A stretch of DNA of 64,000 nt from Phytoactinopolyspora alkaliphila (GTDB lineage Bacteria; Actinomycetota; Actinomycetes; Jiangellales; Jiangellaceae): contig NZ_JAAGOB010000003.1 in assembly GCF_010550695.1 (NCBI RefSeq), positions 1 through 64,000 on the forward strand, in the 5' to 3' direction. Positions 7,870 through 15,891 of the stretch are shown here, piece by piece. The notes below the pieces were generated by a model. That model was not told where the DNA came from and did not search any database. It saw only the letters and a program-made list of their open reading frames with translations. Position 1 is the stretch's first letter. Every line of letters starts with the position of its first letter. The translations under genes and the position numbers were made by a program.

Positions 7870-9715
7870 CCGGTGTCTCTCTCAGGGGGTTCGGAAGGGT
7901 GACGTAGACGGATTGGGTGGAGATGTCTCCGGCCAGCTCGTCCATGTCGTGCACTCTGGTCAGCAGGTTGGCCTTGCACGGCCACGAGTGGTCGTCGAGG
8001 AGCCGGTCGAGGAGGGACGCGGGGTAGCGCCCGCCGCGGGCACGCTCCTGTTCGAGCAGCCTGCTCAGGTCGGTCAGGAGGACCTGCTCGTCCCCGTATT
8101 CTCCGAGCGCGTTGACCACACCGAGCGTCAGGTTGACGAACAGGTAATAGACGAGTCGTTCGTCGGCGAGTGGCTCCGGGAAGACGGATTCGGTGGACTC
8201 GCCCAGGCCGGGGATCACGCGGGTGAGGTCCCCGTGCGCCGCTTCCCGATGGAAGTAACCCTGGCTGTCCCGGTAGACGCCGTGCACCGGCCAGCCTCTG
8301 TCGAGCTCCACCAGAGTGTTCTGCTGATGCGCCTCGAAGCACAGCCCGACGTCGAGATACAACCGGAGCAAGGACCGCACCACCACGTCGCCGAACCGGG
8401 CGAACCACTCCCGGGCGACGTCGGACTCACGCCGGTGCTCACGGTGTGCGATCGACGCGACGATCGCCGCCAGCCGGCTGCGGCCGCCGTACGGATGGTC
8501 CTGGCACAGCGTCGTGAGGGCGCTGACATCCGCGGGGCCGTCTCGTGTCCACCGGTTCTCTCTGAGCAGGACGGAGAACCCGTCGCTCACGACGCCGTCG
8601 TGCTCGACAGTCAGGTAGGCGGGATCCTGCAGCAACGTGAACCGCGGCGCGACGGCGGCGCTCCGGCGGCCTACTTCGGTACGGCTGAGCTGCGCGGACT
8701 CGACCGCACGATCCAGCTCCTTCGGCAGCGTGACCCGCATCGAGTTGGTCACGCGGACGTGCAGGGAGAACTTCAGCTGCCAGGGCGAATCAGGGTGGTA
8801 GACGGTGCGCACCGATGTCGTCGGCAGGTAGGGGGAACCGAGCGGCCCGAGGTCCACCACCGCGTCGTCGTCGAACAACGCGGCCGTGGCGGGGTCCGTG
8901 GCCAGCCGGCTGGCCTCGAACGGATGCGCCGGTACGAGGATGCGCGGGCCGACGGCGTCCATCATCGCGTCGAGGGCGCCGAGGTCGGTCCGCGGATCCT
9001 TGCGCAGAATCTGTTCGGCGAGCTCCGGCGCGGGCGTGCCGGCAGCGCTGCGGTGCCGGACCAGGCCGGGCGTGACGGCCAGCCAGTGCAGCGGGAACCG
9101 GCCGCAGGACTCCGGGGAGAAGAGGCGTCGCTGGGACCCGGTCATCTCACCACGGCTCTTCGGGGTGGGATGCGTCATGTGACCCAGGAGCAGTGCCTGC
9201 TCGCTTTCGCCGAAACTCAGCGGCACTGCACTCCACAGCCGGTCGATGTCGGCGTCGCGCTCGCGCAGATGGTCCGCCACCGCCATGGAGCTGTCGAGGA
9301 TCCGGCCGAGCAGGGCGTCGATGGAGGGTGGCCGTGCGGAGCCAGGCAGGTCCCCAGCGGTGGCGACGTGCTCGTAGCCTCCGGGCGGGAGCGCGGTGAG
9401 CTGGTCCGCCAGCAGTGCGGCGAGCGTCGCCAGCCTGATGGGCCGCGGCGGCTGACCGCCGGCGCTCGCCCGGGCCGGAAGCTCCAGCACATGCCGGAAT
9501 GTCGGTGACACCCGCCGCACGTCGACGTCGACGCGTGCATTCCAGCGTGGCAGTGGTACCGAGAGGACCGCGGGGTACCCGGGTCGGTCGGTGGGTGTGA
9601 GCCACCAGCCCGACGTCTCGCGGATCCAGCAGCTCAGGAAGGCGCGGACCGCGGCGTCGTCGGCGGCGGCCGCGGCTCTGGTCGCGGTGGTGGCTAACTC
9701 AGCGGTGTCGATCAT
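7832..9715 (-). CDS. rhbC: NIS siderophore synthetase RhbC-like (IucA/IucC family)
   Basis: This 627-residue IucA/IucC enzyme is the first of two in the operon. Motifs include HPTPKSRGEM, HPFEASRL and SPYLPTTSVRTV in the N-terminal half, and LCFEAHQQNTLVEL in the C-terminal half. The true start is ATG 9715, which overlaps the stop of rhbB as ATGA; the frame continues upstream only by chance. Two such synthetases in one operon fit stepwise amide formation on both ends of citrate, as in rhizobactin 1021 and schizokinen. Confidence 0.9.
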   Translation of the reverse strand: MIDTAELATTATRAAAAADDAAVRAFLSCWIRETSGWWLTPTDRPGYPAVLSVPLPRWNARVDVDVRRVSPTFRHVLELPARASAGGQPPRPIRLATLAALLADQLTALPPGGYEHVATAGDLPGSARPPSIDALLGRILDSSMAVADHLRERDADIDRLWSAVPLSFGESEQALLLGHMTHPTPKSRGEMTGSQRRLFSPESCGRFPLHWLAVTPGLVRHRSAAGTPAPELAEQILRKDPRTDLGALDAMMDAVGPRILVPAHPFEASRLATDPATAALFDDDAVVDLGPLGSPYLPTTSVRTVYHPDSPWQLKFSLHVRVTNSMRVTLPKELDRAVESAQLSRTEVGRRSAAVAPRFTLLQDPAYLTVEHDGVVSDGFSVLLRENRWTRDGPADVSALTTLCQDHPYGGRSRLAAIVASIAHREHRRESDVAREWFARFGDVVVRSLLRLYLDVGLCFEAHQQNTLVELDRGWPVHGVYRDSQGYFHREAAHGDLTRVIPGLGESTESVFPEPLADERLVYYLFVNLTLGVVNALGEYGDEQVLLTDLSRLLEQERARGGRYPASLLDRLLDDHSWPCKANLLTRVHDMDELAGDISTQSVYVTLPNPLRETPDATARIPHSDDC

Positions 9716-11193
9716 GGGTACGGCATGCCTTCCTGAATCCCGGGACCGGCGGCCCCGGCTATGAGGTCGAGGAGCCCGGCGATGTCGCCGGCCGTCGCCA
9801 GCGGATTGACCAGCGTCAGTTTGAGGACCGTGCGTCCTTTCCATCGGGTGCGGCCCACGACGGCCCGCCCTGATGCCAGAAGATCTCGCTGGACACGCGT
9901 GTTGAGCGCGTCCTGACCGTCGACCGGCGATCCCTCGGGCGCGCGGCAGCGGAACAGGACGGTGACGGTCTGCGGTGGGGCGATCAGCTCCAGCTGAGGA
10001 TGCGCATCGACGAGCCGGCCGGCCTCGGCGGTGAGGTCGACCAGATGCTCCACGAAGCCGGCGAGACGCAGCCGTCCGGTGATGCGCAGCGACACGAGGA
10101 TCTTCAGCGCGTCGAACCGGCGCGAGGTGTCCAGGGAGCGGTCCACCAGGTCGAGTTCGGCGGTGCCGTCCCTCCGGTTGAGATAGTCCGCCGGCTCGCG
10201 GAATCCGTGCAGGGTCCCGGCGTTGCGGACCAGCAGGGCGCTCGCCCCGATCGGTTGCCACCAGAGTTTGTGCAGGTCGGCGGTGATGGAGTCAGCTCGT
10301 TCGAGGCCGGCGAGCATCGGGCGGAGCCGTTCGCTGAGCGCGAGCGCGGAGCCCACGGCCGCGTCAATGTGGAACCACGCGCCCCGAGCGGCCGCCCGGT
10401 CCGCGAGAGCGTCGAGCGGGTCGATGGCGCCGCTGTCCGTGGTGCCGGCCGTGCCCACGAGCGCGATGGGTGACAGGCCGGCGTCATCCAATCCGGCGAG
10501 CACCCGGTCGAGGTCATCCACTCGCATCCGGCCGGCATGGTCCGTCCCCACGGGAACAACGGCGTCCCGGCCGAGCCCGAGGACCGACGCCGCCTGCCGG
10601 ACGCTGATATGAGCGGCTGCGGAGGTGAGGACCCGCCACCGGCGCGATTCGCCGGGTAGCCCGGAGACGGTGGTCCCCGTGCCGGCGCGCTCCCGGGCGA
10701 GCAGGAGACCCAGGAGGTTCGACGACGTCCCACCCGAGGTCAGCACGCCGGATGCGGTGCCTGGCAGTCCGAGGACGGCCGCCAGAGTTCGCACCAGGAG
10801 GTCTTCGACATAGGTGGCCACGGGTGCTTGGTCGAACGAATCCATCGACTGATTCGTGAGACCGATGGCGAGCTCGGTCACCGCCGCCGTGATGAGGGTC
10901 GGTGAATGCAGGTGTGCGGCGCAGTAGGGGTCGGTGACGCGCACGCCGTGCCTCAGCACCACCCGTCCGATCTCGGACAGCACGCGTTCGGGTTCGCAGC
11001 CGATGTCGGGAAGCGGGTCGACGTGCTCGGTGGCGGAGCGGAGTTCGGCCGGCCCGAGGGCAGGAAACGGCGACGGCGGATCGTTCGACAGGACGGCGTC
11101 GAGCACGGCGTCCACCGTGTGGCGCAGGTTCTTCTCCGCCTCCGCGCTGCCGTCGAGAAACCACTGGCGCGGCCCTGTACCTGCGCCGGTCAC
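9712..11193 (-). CDS. rhbB: L-2,4-diaminobutyrate decarboxylase (PLP group II)
   Basis: The 493-residue PLP-dependent decarboxylase carries SGGTSSNLLGLLLAR, HIDAAVGSAL and the lysine motif ADLHKLWWQP that binds the cofactor. It is predicted to convert 2,4-diaminobutyrate to 1,3-diaminopropane for the siderophore arms. Lysine or other amino acid decarboxylation is possible by sequence alone, but the preceding aminotransferase gene points to diaminobutyrate. The start is GTG 11193, overlapping the rhbA stop as GTGA. The longer frame to 11931 lies inside rhbA and is not used. Confidence 0.88.
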   Translation of the reverse strand: MTGAGTGPRQWFLDGSAEAEKNLRHTVDAVLDAVLSNDPPSPFPALGPAELRSATEHVDPLPDIGCEPERVLSEIGRVVLRHGVRVTDPYCAAHLHSPTLITAAVTELAIGLTNQSMDSFDQAPVATYVEDLLVRTLAAVLGLPGTASGVLTSGGTSSNLLGLLLARERAGTGTTVSGLPGESRRWRVLTSAAAHISVRQAASVLGLGRDAVVPVGTDHAGRMRVDDLDRVLAGLDDAGLSPIALVGTAGTTDSGAIDPLDALADRAAARGAWFHIDAAVGSALALSERLRPMLAGLERADSITADLHKLWWQPIGASALLVRNAGTLHGFREPADYLNRRDGTAELDLVDRSLDTSRRFDALKILVSLRITGRLRLAGFVEHLVDLTAEAGRLVDAHPQLELIAPPQTVTVLFRCRAPEGSPVDGQDALNTRVQRDLLASGRAVVGRTRWKGRTVLKLTLVNPLATAGDIAGLLDLIAGAAGPGIQEGMPYP

Positions 11194-12584
11194 GATGAGC
11201 CCGCGCGCACGGACGCCAGAGCGGAGCCGAACGCGGAGACGACCCGGTCGAGCTGGCCTTCGGTGACCGTGAGCGGAGGCAAGAACCTGACTACGGCGTC
11301 CCGGCCGCCGCCGACCTCGACGATGACGCCATGCTGGAGCATCTGCCGCTGGACGGCCGCGGCCAGGGATCCGTCGGCGACCGGAACGCCGTCGGCTGCG
11401 GGCGACTCGGGATCCACGAGTTCGACGCCCACCATCAGGCCGCGACCGCGCACCTGGCCGATGCGCGGATCGCCCGCGGCGACCGTGCGGAGGTCCTCCA
11501 TGAACCGTCTGCCGAGCGTGTCCGCGCGCTCCGCCAGTCCGGCCCGGACGACCTCGCGGATGGTGGCGGCCCCGGCTGCCAGAGCAAGAGTGGAGCCACG
11601 GAAAGTCCCGGCGTGCGCGCCGGGCTGCCAGCCGTCCAAAACGGCCTTGTGGATGATGACTGCCAGCGGCAACCCTCCGCCGATCGCCTTGGAGAGGACG
11701 AGGATGTCCGGATCGAGCCCGATCGCCTCGCTGGCCCACAGTGCCCCCGTGCGGCCGAGTCCGGTCTGCACCTCGTCGGCGATCAGGAAAGTTCCCGCCT
11801 GGCGGGTGGCGGACCTCAACGTCGCTGCGAACATCGCCGGCATGGGATGCACGCCCCCCTCTCCCTGCACGGGCTCGGCGACGGCCGCGGCAGGGGCGGC
11901 GATACCGCTGAGGTCGTCGCCGAGTGCCCATTCCACGAGACGGCCGGCCATGCCGCTGGCGGCACCGCCGGCGGCCGTCCCGGATCGCCCTCCGCCACCG
12001 TGCGGTTCGCTGCGCGGCTGTGCCCCGAAGGGTGAGCGATAGCTGGTGGGGAACGGAAGGTGGTGCACGTCGGGCAGCAGTGGCCCGAGCGGCTCCTTCG
12101 CGGACCGGCGTCCGGTGAGGGCCAGCGTGCCCTGGGTCATACCGTGGTAGGCGCCCCCGAATGCGAGCAGGCCGCTGCGGCCGGTCACGGTGCGGGCGAG
12201 CTTGACCGCCGCTTCGACGGCGTCGGCGCCGGTAGGCCCGCAGAAGAGGATCCGGCCGTCGCGCAAGCCCGGTGGCAGGACCCGGAAGAGCTCCTCGATG
12301 AACCGGTCGCGCACGGGAGTCGGCAGATCCAGCGTGGACAGAGGAGCGCCACGGTCCAGGATGTCGCGGATGGCTTCGTCGACCGCTGGATGGTGGTGCC
12401 CGAGCGCCAGGGCTCCGGCGCCGGCCAGGCAGTCGATGTACTCGAGGCCGCCGCTGTCTCTCACCATCGCCCCCCGGCCCCAGACGAGAGTGACGGGTAG
12501 CCGGCGCGGATAGGACCGCGCGGAGGACTCCCGTTGACGTGGCGGGACATCGCTGTCGAGGGTGGGCGGCGTCGTGAGGGTCAC
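11190..12584 (-). CDS. rhbA: diaminobutyrate-2-oxoglutarate aminotransferase (class III)
   Basis: The 464-residue class III aminotransferase forms 2,4-diaminobutyrate from aspartate semialdehyde, the first step to 1,3-diaminopropane. It has FCGPTGADAVEAAVKLAR, the DEVQTGLGRTG strand that holds PLP, and LSKAIGGGLP with the Schiff-base lysine. There is an unusual Gly/Ser/Arg-rich insert near residues 185-210. The start is GTG 12584; GGAAGGAA at 12595-12602 lies about 10 bases before it. It is the first gene of the siderophore operon, downstream of iron-box-like sites at 12625-12663. Confidence 0.9.
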   Translation of the reverse strand: MTLTTPPTLDSDVPPRQRESSARSYPRRLPVTLVWGRGAMVRDSGGLEYIDCLAGAGALALGHHHPAVDEAIRDILDRGAPLSTLDLPTPVRDRFIEELFRVLPPGLRDGRILFCGPTGADAVEAAVKLARTVTGRSGLLAFGGAYHGMTQGTLALTGRRSAKEPLGPLLPDVHHLPFPTSYRSPFGAQPRSEPHGGGGRSGTAAGGAASGMAGRLVEWALGDDLSGIAAPAAAVAEPVQGEGGVHPMPAMFAATLRSATRQAGTFLIADEVQTGLGRTGALWASEAIGLDPDILVLSKAIGGGLPLAVIIHKAVLDGWQPGAHAGTFRGSTLALAAGAATIREVVRAGLAERADTLGRRFMEDLRTVAAGDPRIGQVRGRGLMVGVELVDPESPAADGVPVADGSLAAAVQRQMLQHGVIVEVGGGRDAVVRFLPPLTVTEGQLDRVVSAFGSALASVRAGSS

Positions 12585-12624
12585 GGGCGCATATTCCTTC
12601 CGATCATGGCTTCAAACGGTCAAA

Positions 12625-12663
12625 TTAGGCATGCCTAACTTGACTGAGACAAGGCTTACCTAA
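12625..12663. promoter_or_regulatory. two adjacent iron-box-like sites (DtxR/IdeR/DmdR type)
   Basis: Two 19-mers, at 12625-12643 (starting TTAGGCATGCCTAAC) and 12645-12663 (ending AAGGCTTACCTAA), each match about 14 of 19 positions of the actinobacterial consensus TTAGGTTAGGCTAACCTAA. Their centres are 20 bases apart. On the minus strand they overlap a plausible promoter for rhbA (TTGTCT, 18 bases, CTAATT). On the plus strand they overlap a possible promoter for the SUMF1 gene (TTGACT 12640-12645, TAAATT 12661-12666). Iron-dependent repression in both directions is inferred. Confidence 0.75.
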
Positions 12664-12704
12664 ATTTATTGTCGGCCGCAACCCCTTGGCGGGAATCGAG
12701 GTGA

Positions 12705-13418
12705 GTGGGGCACGATGAGCACGTGACTAGCGCGGAAACGGCACTGTTCATCTCGGCAGCGGAACACATGGTCGAGATTCCGGCCGGCGAGATCGTCGTG
12801 CGTGACGAGGGTTCCCGGACGACCTGGAGGGTCGAGGTCGAGCCGTTCCGGCTGGCGTCATACCCGGTCACGCGCGAGCTCTATACCGCCGTGCGGGGTG
12901 AGGCGCCCCCGGGCTCCGCTGGCCCGCTGACGCCGGTGACCGAGATCTGCTGGAAGGACGCGCTGCACTTCTGCAACCTGCTGTCGCAGGCGATGGGCGT
13001 CGAGGCCTGCTACACGATCGGTGATGACCCTGACGCGCTGGACGTGCTCTGCGACTGGCAGGCAGATGGTTTCAGGCTTCCCTCCGAAGCGGAGTGGGAG
13101 TATGCGTGCCGGGCGGGGGTCGCGGACGTCCGTTACGCGGAGCTGGACGAGATCGGGTGGTACGACGGCAACTCCGGCGGCAGGGTGCACGACGTAGGGG
13201 GCAAGGCGCCGAACCCGTGGGGCCTGTACGACATGATCGGCAACGCGTGGGAATGGTGCTGGGACCTTTATGACACCACGGTCTACGGTCCGTACCGGGT
13301 GTTCCGTGGTGGCGGCTGGTCGGATCCGCCTCGGGGCTGCCGTGCGTCGTGCAGGCGCAAGAGCCACCCGGCCTACCACATGGATGATCTCGGCTTCCGG
13401 CTGGCCCGCTCGGTGTGA
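12705..13418 (+). CDS. SUMF1/formylglycine-generating-enzyme-like domain protein
   Basis: The 237-residue protein is one SUMF1 domain: PVTRELYTAV early, FRLPSEAEWEYACRAG in the middle, then NPWGLYDMIGNAWEWCWD, RVFRGGGWSDPP and DLGFRLARS at the end. The family includes sulfatase-activating formylglycine generators and non-haem-iron sulfoxide synthases, but many members have unknown substrates. Two cysteines stand four residues apart in GCRASCRRK, near the position of the active-site cysteines of formylglycine-generating enzyme; the spacing differs by one. No sulfatase gene lies nearby. The start is GTG 12705 or GTG 12723; neither has a well-spaced ribosome binding site. It is divergent from the siderophore operon across the iron boxes. 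Confidence 0.8.
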   Translation: MGHDEHVTSAETALFISAAEHMVEIPAGEIVVRDEGSRTTWRVEVEPFRLASYPVTRELYTAVRGEAPPGSAGPLTPVTEICWKDALHFCNLLSQAMGVEACYTIGDDPDALDVLCDWQADGFRLPSEAEWEYACRAGVADVRYAELDEIGWYDGNSGGRVHDVGGKAPNPWGLYDMIGNAWEWCWDLYDTTVYGPYRVFRGGGWSDPPRGCRASCRRKSHPAYHMDDLGFRLARSV

Positions 13419-13513
13419 TGACCAGACGACGTACGCCGCGATTGTTGTCCGGTTGTGTCATCTGATCTCGTCCCACCGCCGTGGAGGTTGACGGCGGTAC
13501 CGGCTCCCGTTAC

Positions 13514-13547
13514 GTTCGCTTGAAGAATTGTCGTGCGAATGGCGAAC
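13514..13547. promoter_or_regulatory. possible IclR operator (inverted GTTCGC half-sites) before the thiolase
   Basis: GTTCGC at 13514-13519 is inverted as GCGAAC at 13542-13547, with a third related half-site, GTGCGAA, at 13533-13539. PcaU/PcaR-type IclR regulators bind sets of three related 10-bp half-sites, and an IclR gene follows the thiolase. The assignment is inference. Confidence 0.35.
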
Positions 13548-13621
13548 ACGCGTCGGGGGTCGCATTCGGGGACCTGACGTGCCGCTCACCGAGAGCTCCA
13601 GAAAGCACCCTGGGAGGCTGC

Positions 13622-14803
13622 GTGAAGGACGTGTTCCTTTTGGACGGCGTCCGTACTCCCTTCGGCCGCTACGGTGGTGCACTGTCCGGGGTGCGGCCAG
13701 ACGATCTTGCCGCTCATGTGCTGCGCGAACTGGCCGTCCGGACCGGCTTCGACCCCGGCGACGTCGAGGATGTCGTGTTCGGCGCGGCGAACCAGGCCGG
13801 TGAGGACAACCGGAACGTCGCCCGGATGGCCGCGCTCCTGGCCGGCTGGCCCACGTCGGTGCCGGGCACCACGGTCAACCGCCTCTGCGGCTCGAGCATG
13901 GACGCCGCGATGCAGGCGTCCCGCACGATCGCCGTGGGCGACGCGTCATTGATGGTGGCCGGCGGCGTCGAGTCGATGAGCCGCGCGCCGTGGGTTCTGC
14001 CTAAGCCGGCCAAGGGTTTTCCGGCAGGGTCGGAGACCCTGCACTCCACCACGCTCGGCTGGCGGCTGACCAACCCCGCCATGCCGAGGCAATGGACGGT
14101 CTCCCTCGGCGAGAGCACCGAGCTCCTCGCCGAGCACTACGCGATCGGCCGCGAAGCGCAGGAGCGGTTCGCGCTACGCAGCCACCGGCTCGCGGACCAG
14201 GCCTGGAACGAGGGCTTCTACGACGGCCACGTCGTTCCGGTCCCGGAGACCGGCCTGACACGCGACGAGGCGATCCGGCCGGACACGTCACTGGAGAAGC
14301 TGGCCAAGCTGGCGCCGTCGTTCCGTCCGGACGGCACGGTCACGGCCGGGACCTCGTCACCGTTGAACGACGGCGCGTCAGCGCTCCTTCTCGGTGATCA
14401 GGCCGCCGCGGACCGGCTCGGCGTGAGGCCACTGGCGCGGATCGCCGGCCGGGGGGCCGCCGGGGTGGACCCGCACGTGTTCGGCATCGGGCCGGTGCGG
14501 GCAGCGGAAGCGGCCTTGGCGCGAGCGGGCATCGGGTGGAGCGATCTTGCCGTCGTGGAGCTGAACGAGGCGTTCGCCGCACAGTCGCTGGCCTGCCTGG
14601 CCGAATGGCCGGAGCTGGACCCGGAGCTGCTCAACGTCAACGGGGGCGCCCTGGCCATCGGACATCCACTCGGCGCGTCCGGCGGCCGGGTCGTCGCTCA
14701 GCTGGGTGACGAGCTTCGTCGCCGGGGAGGCGGCTGGGGGATGGCCGTGATCTGTATCGGCGTCGGTCAGGGCCTGGCCGTCGTCCTCGAGGGAGCCCGG
14801 TGA
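13622..14803 (+). CDS. acetyl-CoA C-acyltransferase (thiolase; possibly 3-oxoadipyl-CoA thiolase)
   Basis: The 393-residue thiolase has the acylated cysteine at residue 89 (NRLCGSSMDAAM), the catalytic His at 348 (GGALAIGHPLGASG) and the second Cys at 378 (CIGVGQG). It cleaves or forms beta-ketoacyl-CoA. The start GTG 13622 follows GGGAGG (13612-13617) at four bases; the longer frame from 13481 has no such support. An IclR regulator with PcaR-like features follows. Thiolase plus IclR pairs are common around beta-ketoadipate genes, but no other aromatic catabolic gene is present, so the substrate is open. Confidence 0.88.
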   Translation: MKDVFLLDGVRTPFGRYGGALSGVRPDDLAAHVLRELAVRTGFDPGDVEDVVFGAANQAGEDNRNVARMAALLAGWPTSVPGTTVNRLCGSSMDAAMQASRTIAVGDASLMVAGGVESMSRAPWVLPKPAKGFPAGSETLHSTTLGWRLTNPAMPRQWTVSLGESTELLAEHYAIGREAQERFALRSHRLADQAWNEGFYDGHVVPVPETGLTRDEAIRPDTSLEKLAKLAPSFRPDGTVTAGTSSPLNDGASALLLGDQAAADRLGVRPLARIAGRGAAGVDPHVFGIGPVRAAEAALARAGIGWSDLAVVELNEAFAAQSLACLAEWPELDPELLNVNGGALAIGHPLGASGGRVVAQLGDELRRRGGGWGMAVICIGVGQGLAVVLEGAR

Positions 14804-14863
14804 CGACGGCGCCCCACTGCCTGATCGTGGCGCAGCGTTCTTCAACGCCCCAGGACGTGCTGG

Positions 14864-15643
14864 GTGGCTGAGAAGCCGGAGCGGCGCACCGGCTTCGTCC
14901 AGTCCCTGGAGCGCGGACTGGCGGTCATCCGTGCCTTCGACGCCGACCACCCGCAGCTGACGCTGAGCGAGGTCGCGAGGCTGACCGGCCTGACCCGAGC
15001 GGCGGCTCGTAGGTTCCTGCATACGCTGGTCGATCTCGGCTACGTCCGGACCGACGGCCGGCAGTTCTCGCTGCGCCCGCGGGTCTTGGAGCTGGGATAC
15101 GCCTACGTGTCGAGCCTGTCGCTGTCCGAGCTCGCGCTGCCGTCGATGGAGCGCCTGGTGGAATGCGTGCGGGAGTCGTGCTCGATGGCGGTGCTGGACG
15201 GTGACGACGTCGTGTACGTGGCGCGCGTGCCCACGAAGCGAATCATGAGCGTGGTCATCAGTGTCGGGACCCGTTTCCCCGCTTACGCCACGTCGATGGG
15301 GCGGGTCCTCCTGGCGCATCAGAGCGACGAGTACCTGGACGACTACCTGTCGAGGGTCGAGCTCGCGCCTTTGACCCCGATGACGGTCACCGATCCGGAC
15401 AGGTTGCGCACCGTGCTCGGCAGGGCGCGTTCGGAAGGGTTCTGCCTGGTCGACGAGGAGCTCGAGGAGGGGCTCCGATCGATGGCTGTGCCGGTCGCCG
15501 GCCGGGACGGTGAGGTGGTCGCCGCGCTGAACGTCTCAGCGCACATCAGCCGCGGGTCGCCAGCGGCGATCCGGCGAGATCTGCTGCCCGCGCTGCGGGA
15601 GACGGCGGAGGCGATCTCAACCGACATCACCCGCACCCGGTGA
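14864..15643 (+). CDS. IclR-family transcriptional regulator (PcaR/PcaU-like)
   Basis: The 259-residue protein has an N-terminal winged HTH (residues about 10-70: SLERGLAVIRAF, LTLSEVARLTGLTRAAARRFL, DGRQFSLRPRVLELG) and a C-terminal IclR effector domain (RFPAYATSMGRVLLA, DEELEEGLRSMAVPV, ALNVSAH). The PcaR/PcaU subgroup responds to protocatechuate or beta-ketoadipate, which fits the thiolase 60 bases upstream. The start is GTG 14864. It is probably co-transcribed with the thiolase and may bind the half-sites at 13514-13547. Confidence 0.88.
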   Translation: MAEKPERRTGFVQSLERGLAVIRAFDADHPQLTLSEVARLTGLTRAAARRFLHTLVDLGYVRTDGRQFSLRPRVLELGYAYVSSLSLSELALPSMERLVECVRESCSMAVLDGDDVVYVARVPTKRIMSVVISVGTRFPAYATSMGRVLLAHQSDEYLDDYLSRVELAPLTPMTVTDPDRLRTVLGRARSEGFCLVDEELEEGLRSMAVPVAGRDGEVVAALNVSAHISRGSPAAIRRDLLPALRETAEAISTDITRTR

Positions 15644-15770
15644 TCTCGTGCGGTACTGACGACGGGCGCGAGGGCTCAACTCAGGCCGCGCGGCGACGTC
15701 CCGGCGGCTGTTCGGCGGAAACCGGCCCGAATGAGCGGCGGCGCGGCCCGGCCTATGGCACCATGAAGCG

Positions 15771-15791
15771 CGATGAACATGAATCTCATAA
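15771..15791. promoter_or_regulatory. Zur-box-like palindrome upstream of the NAS-like gene
   Basis: The 21-mer has outer arms ATGA (15773-15776) and TCAT (15786-15789). It matches the mycobacterial Zur consensus TAATGAAAATCATTTTCATTA at about 14 of 21 positions, and lies in an AT-rich pocket about 100 bases before the coding start. Zinc-dependent repression of the metallophore genes is inferred. No Zur gene is in the window. Confidence 0.5.
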
Positions 15792-15891
15792 CCAATCTTG
15801 TCCTTGTCTACCCTCTCCTGCACCGTTCGCCCGTAACTTCTTGCGGTGACGATGCGCGCGCGGGCGCGACGCCGGAAAACGGGGTGGCGTG

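Noticed and set aside
7646-9508. 620-codon plus-strand frame inside rhbC/rhbD
   Set aside because: Shadow of the siderophore genes; composition is typical of antisense frames.
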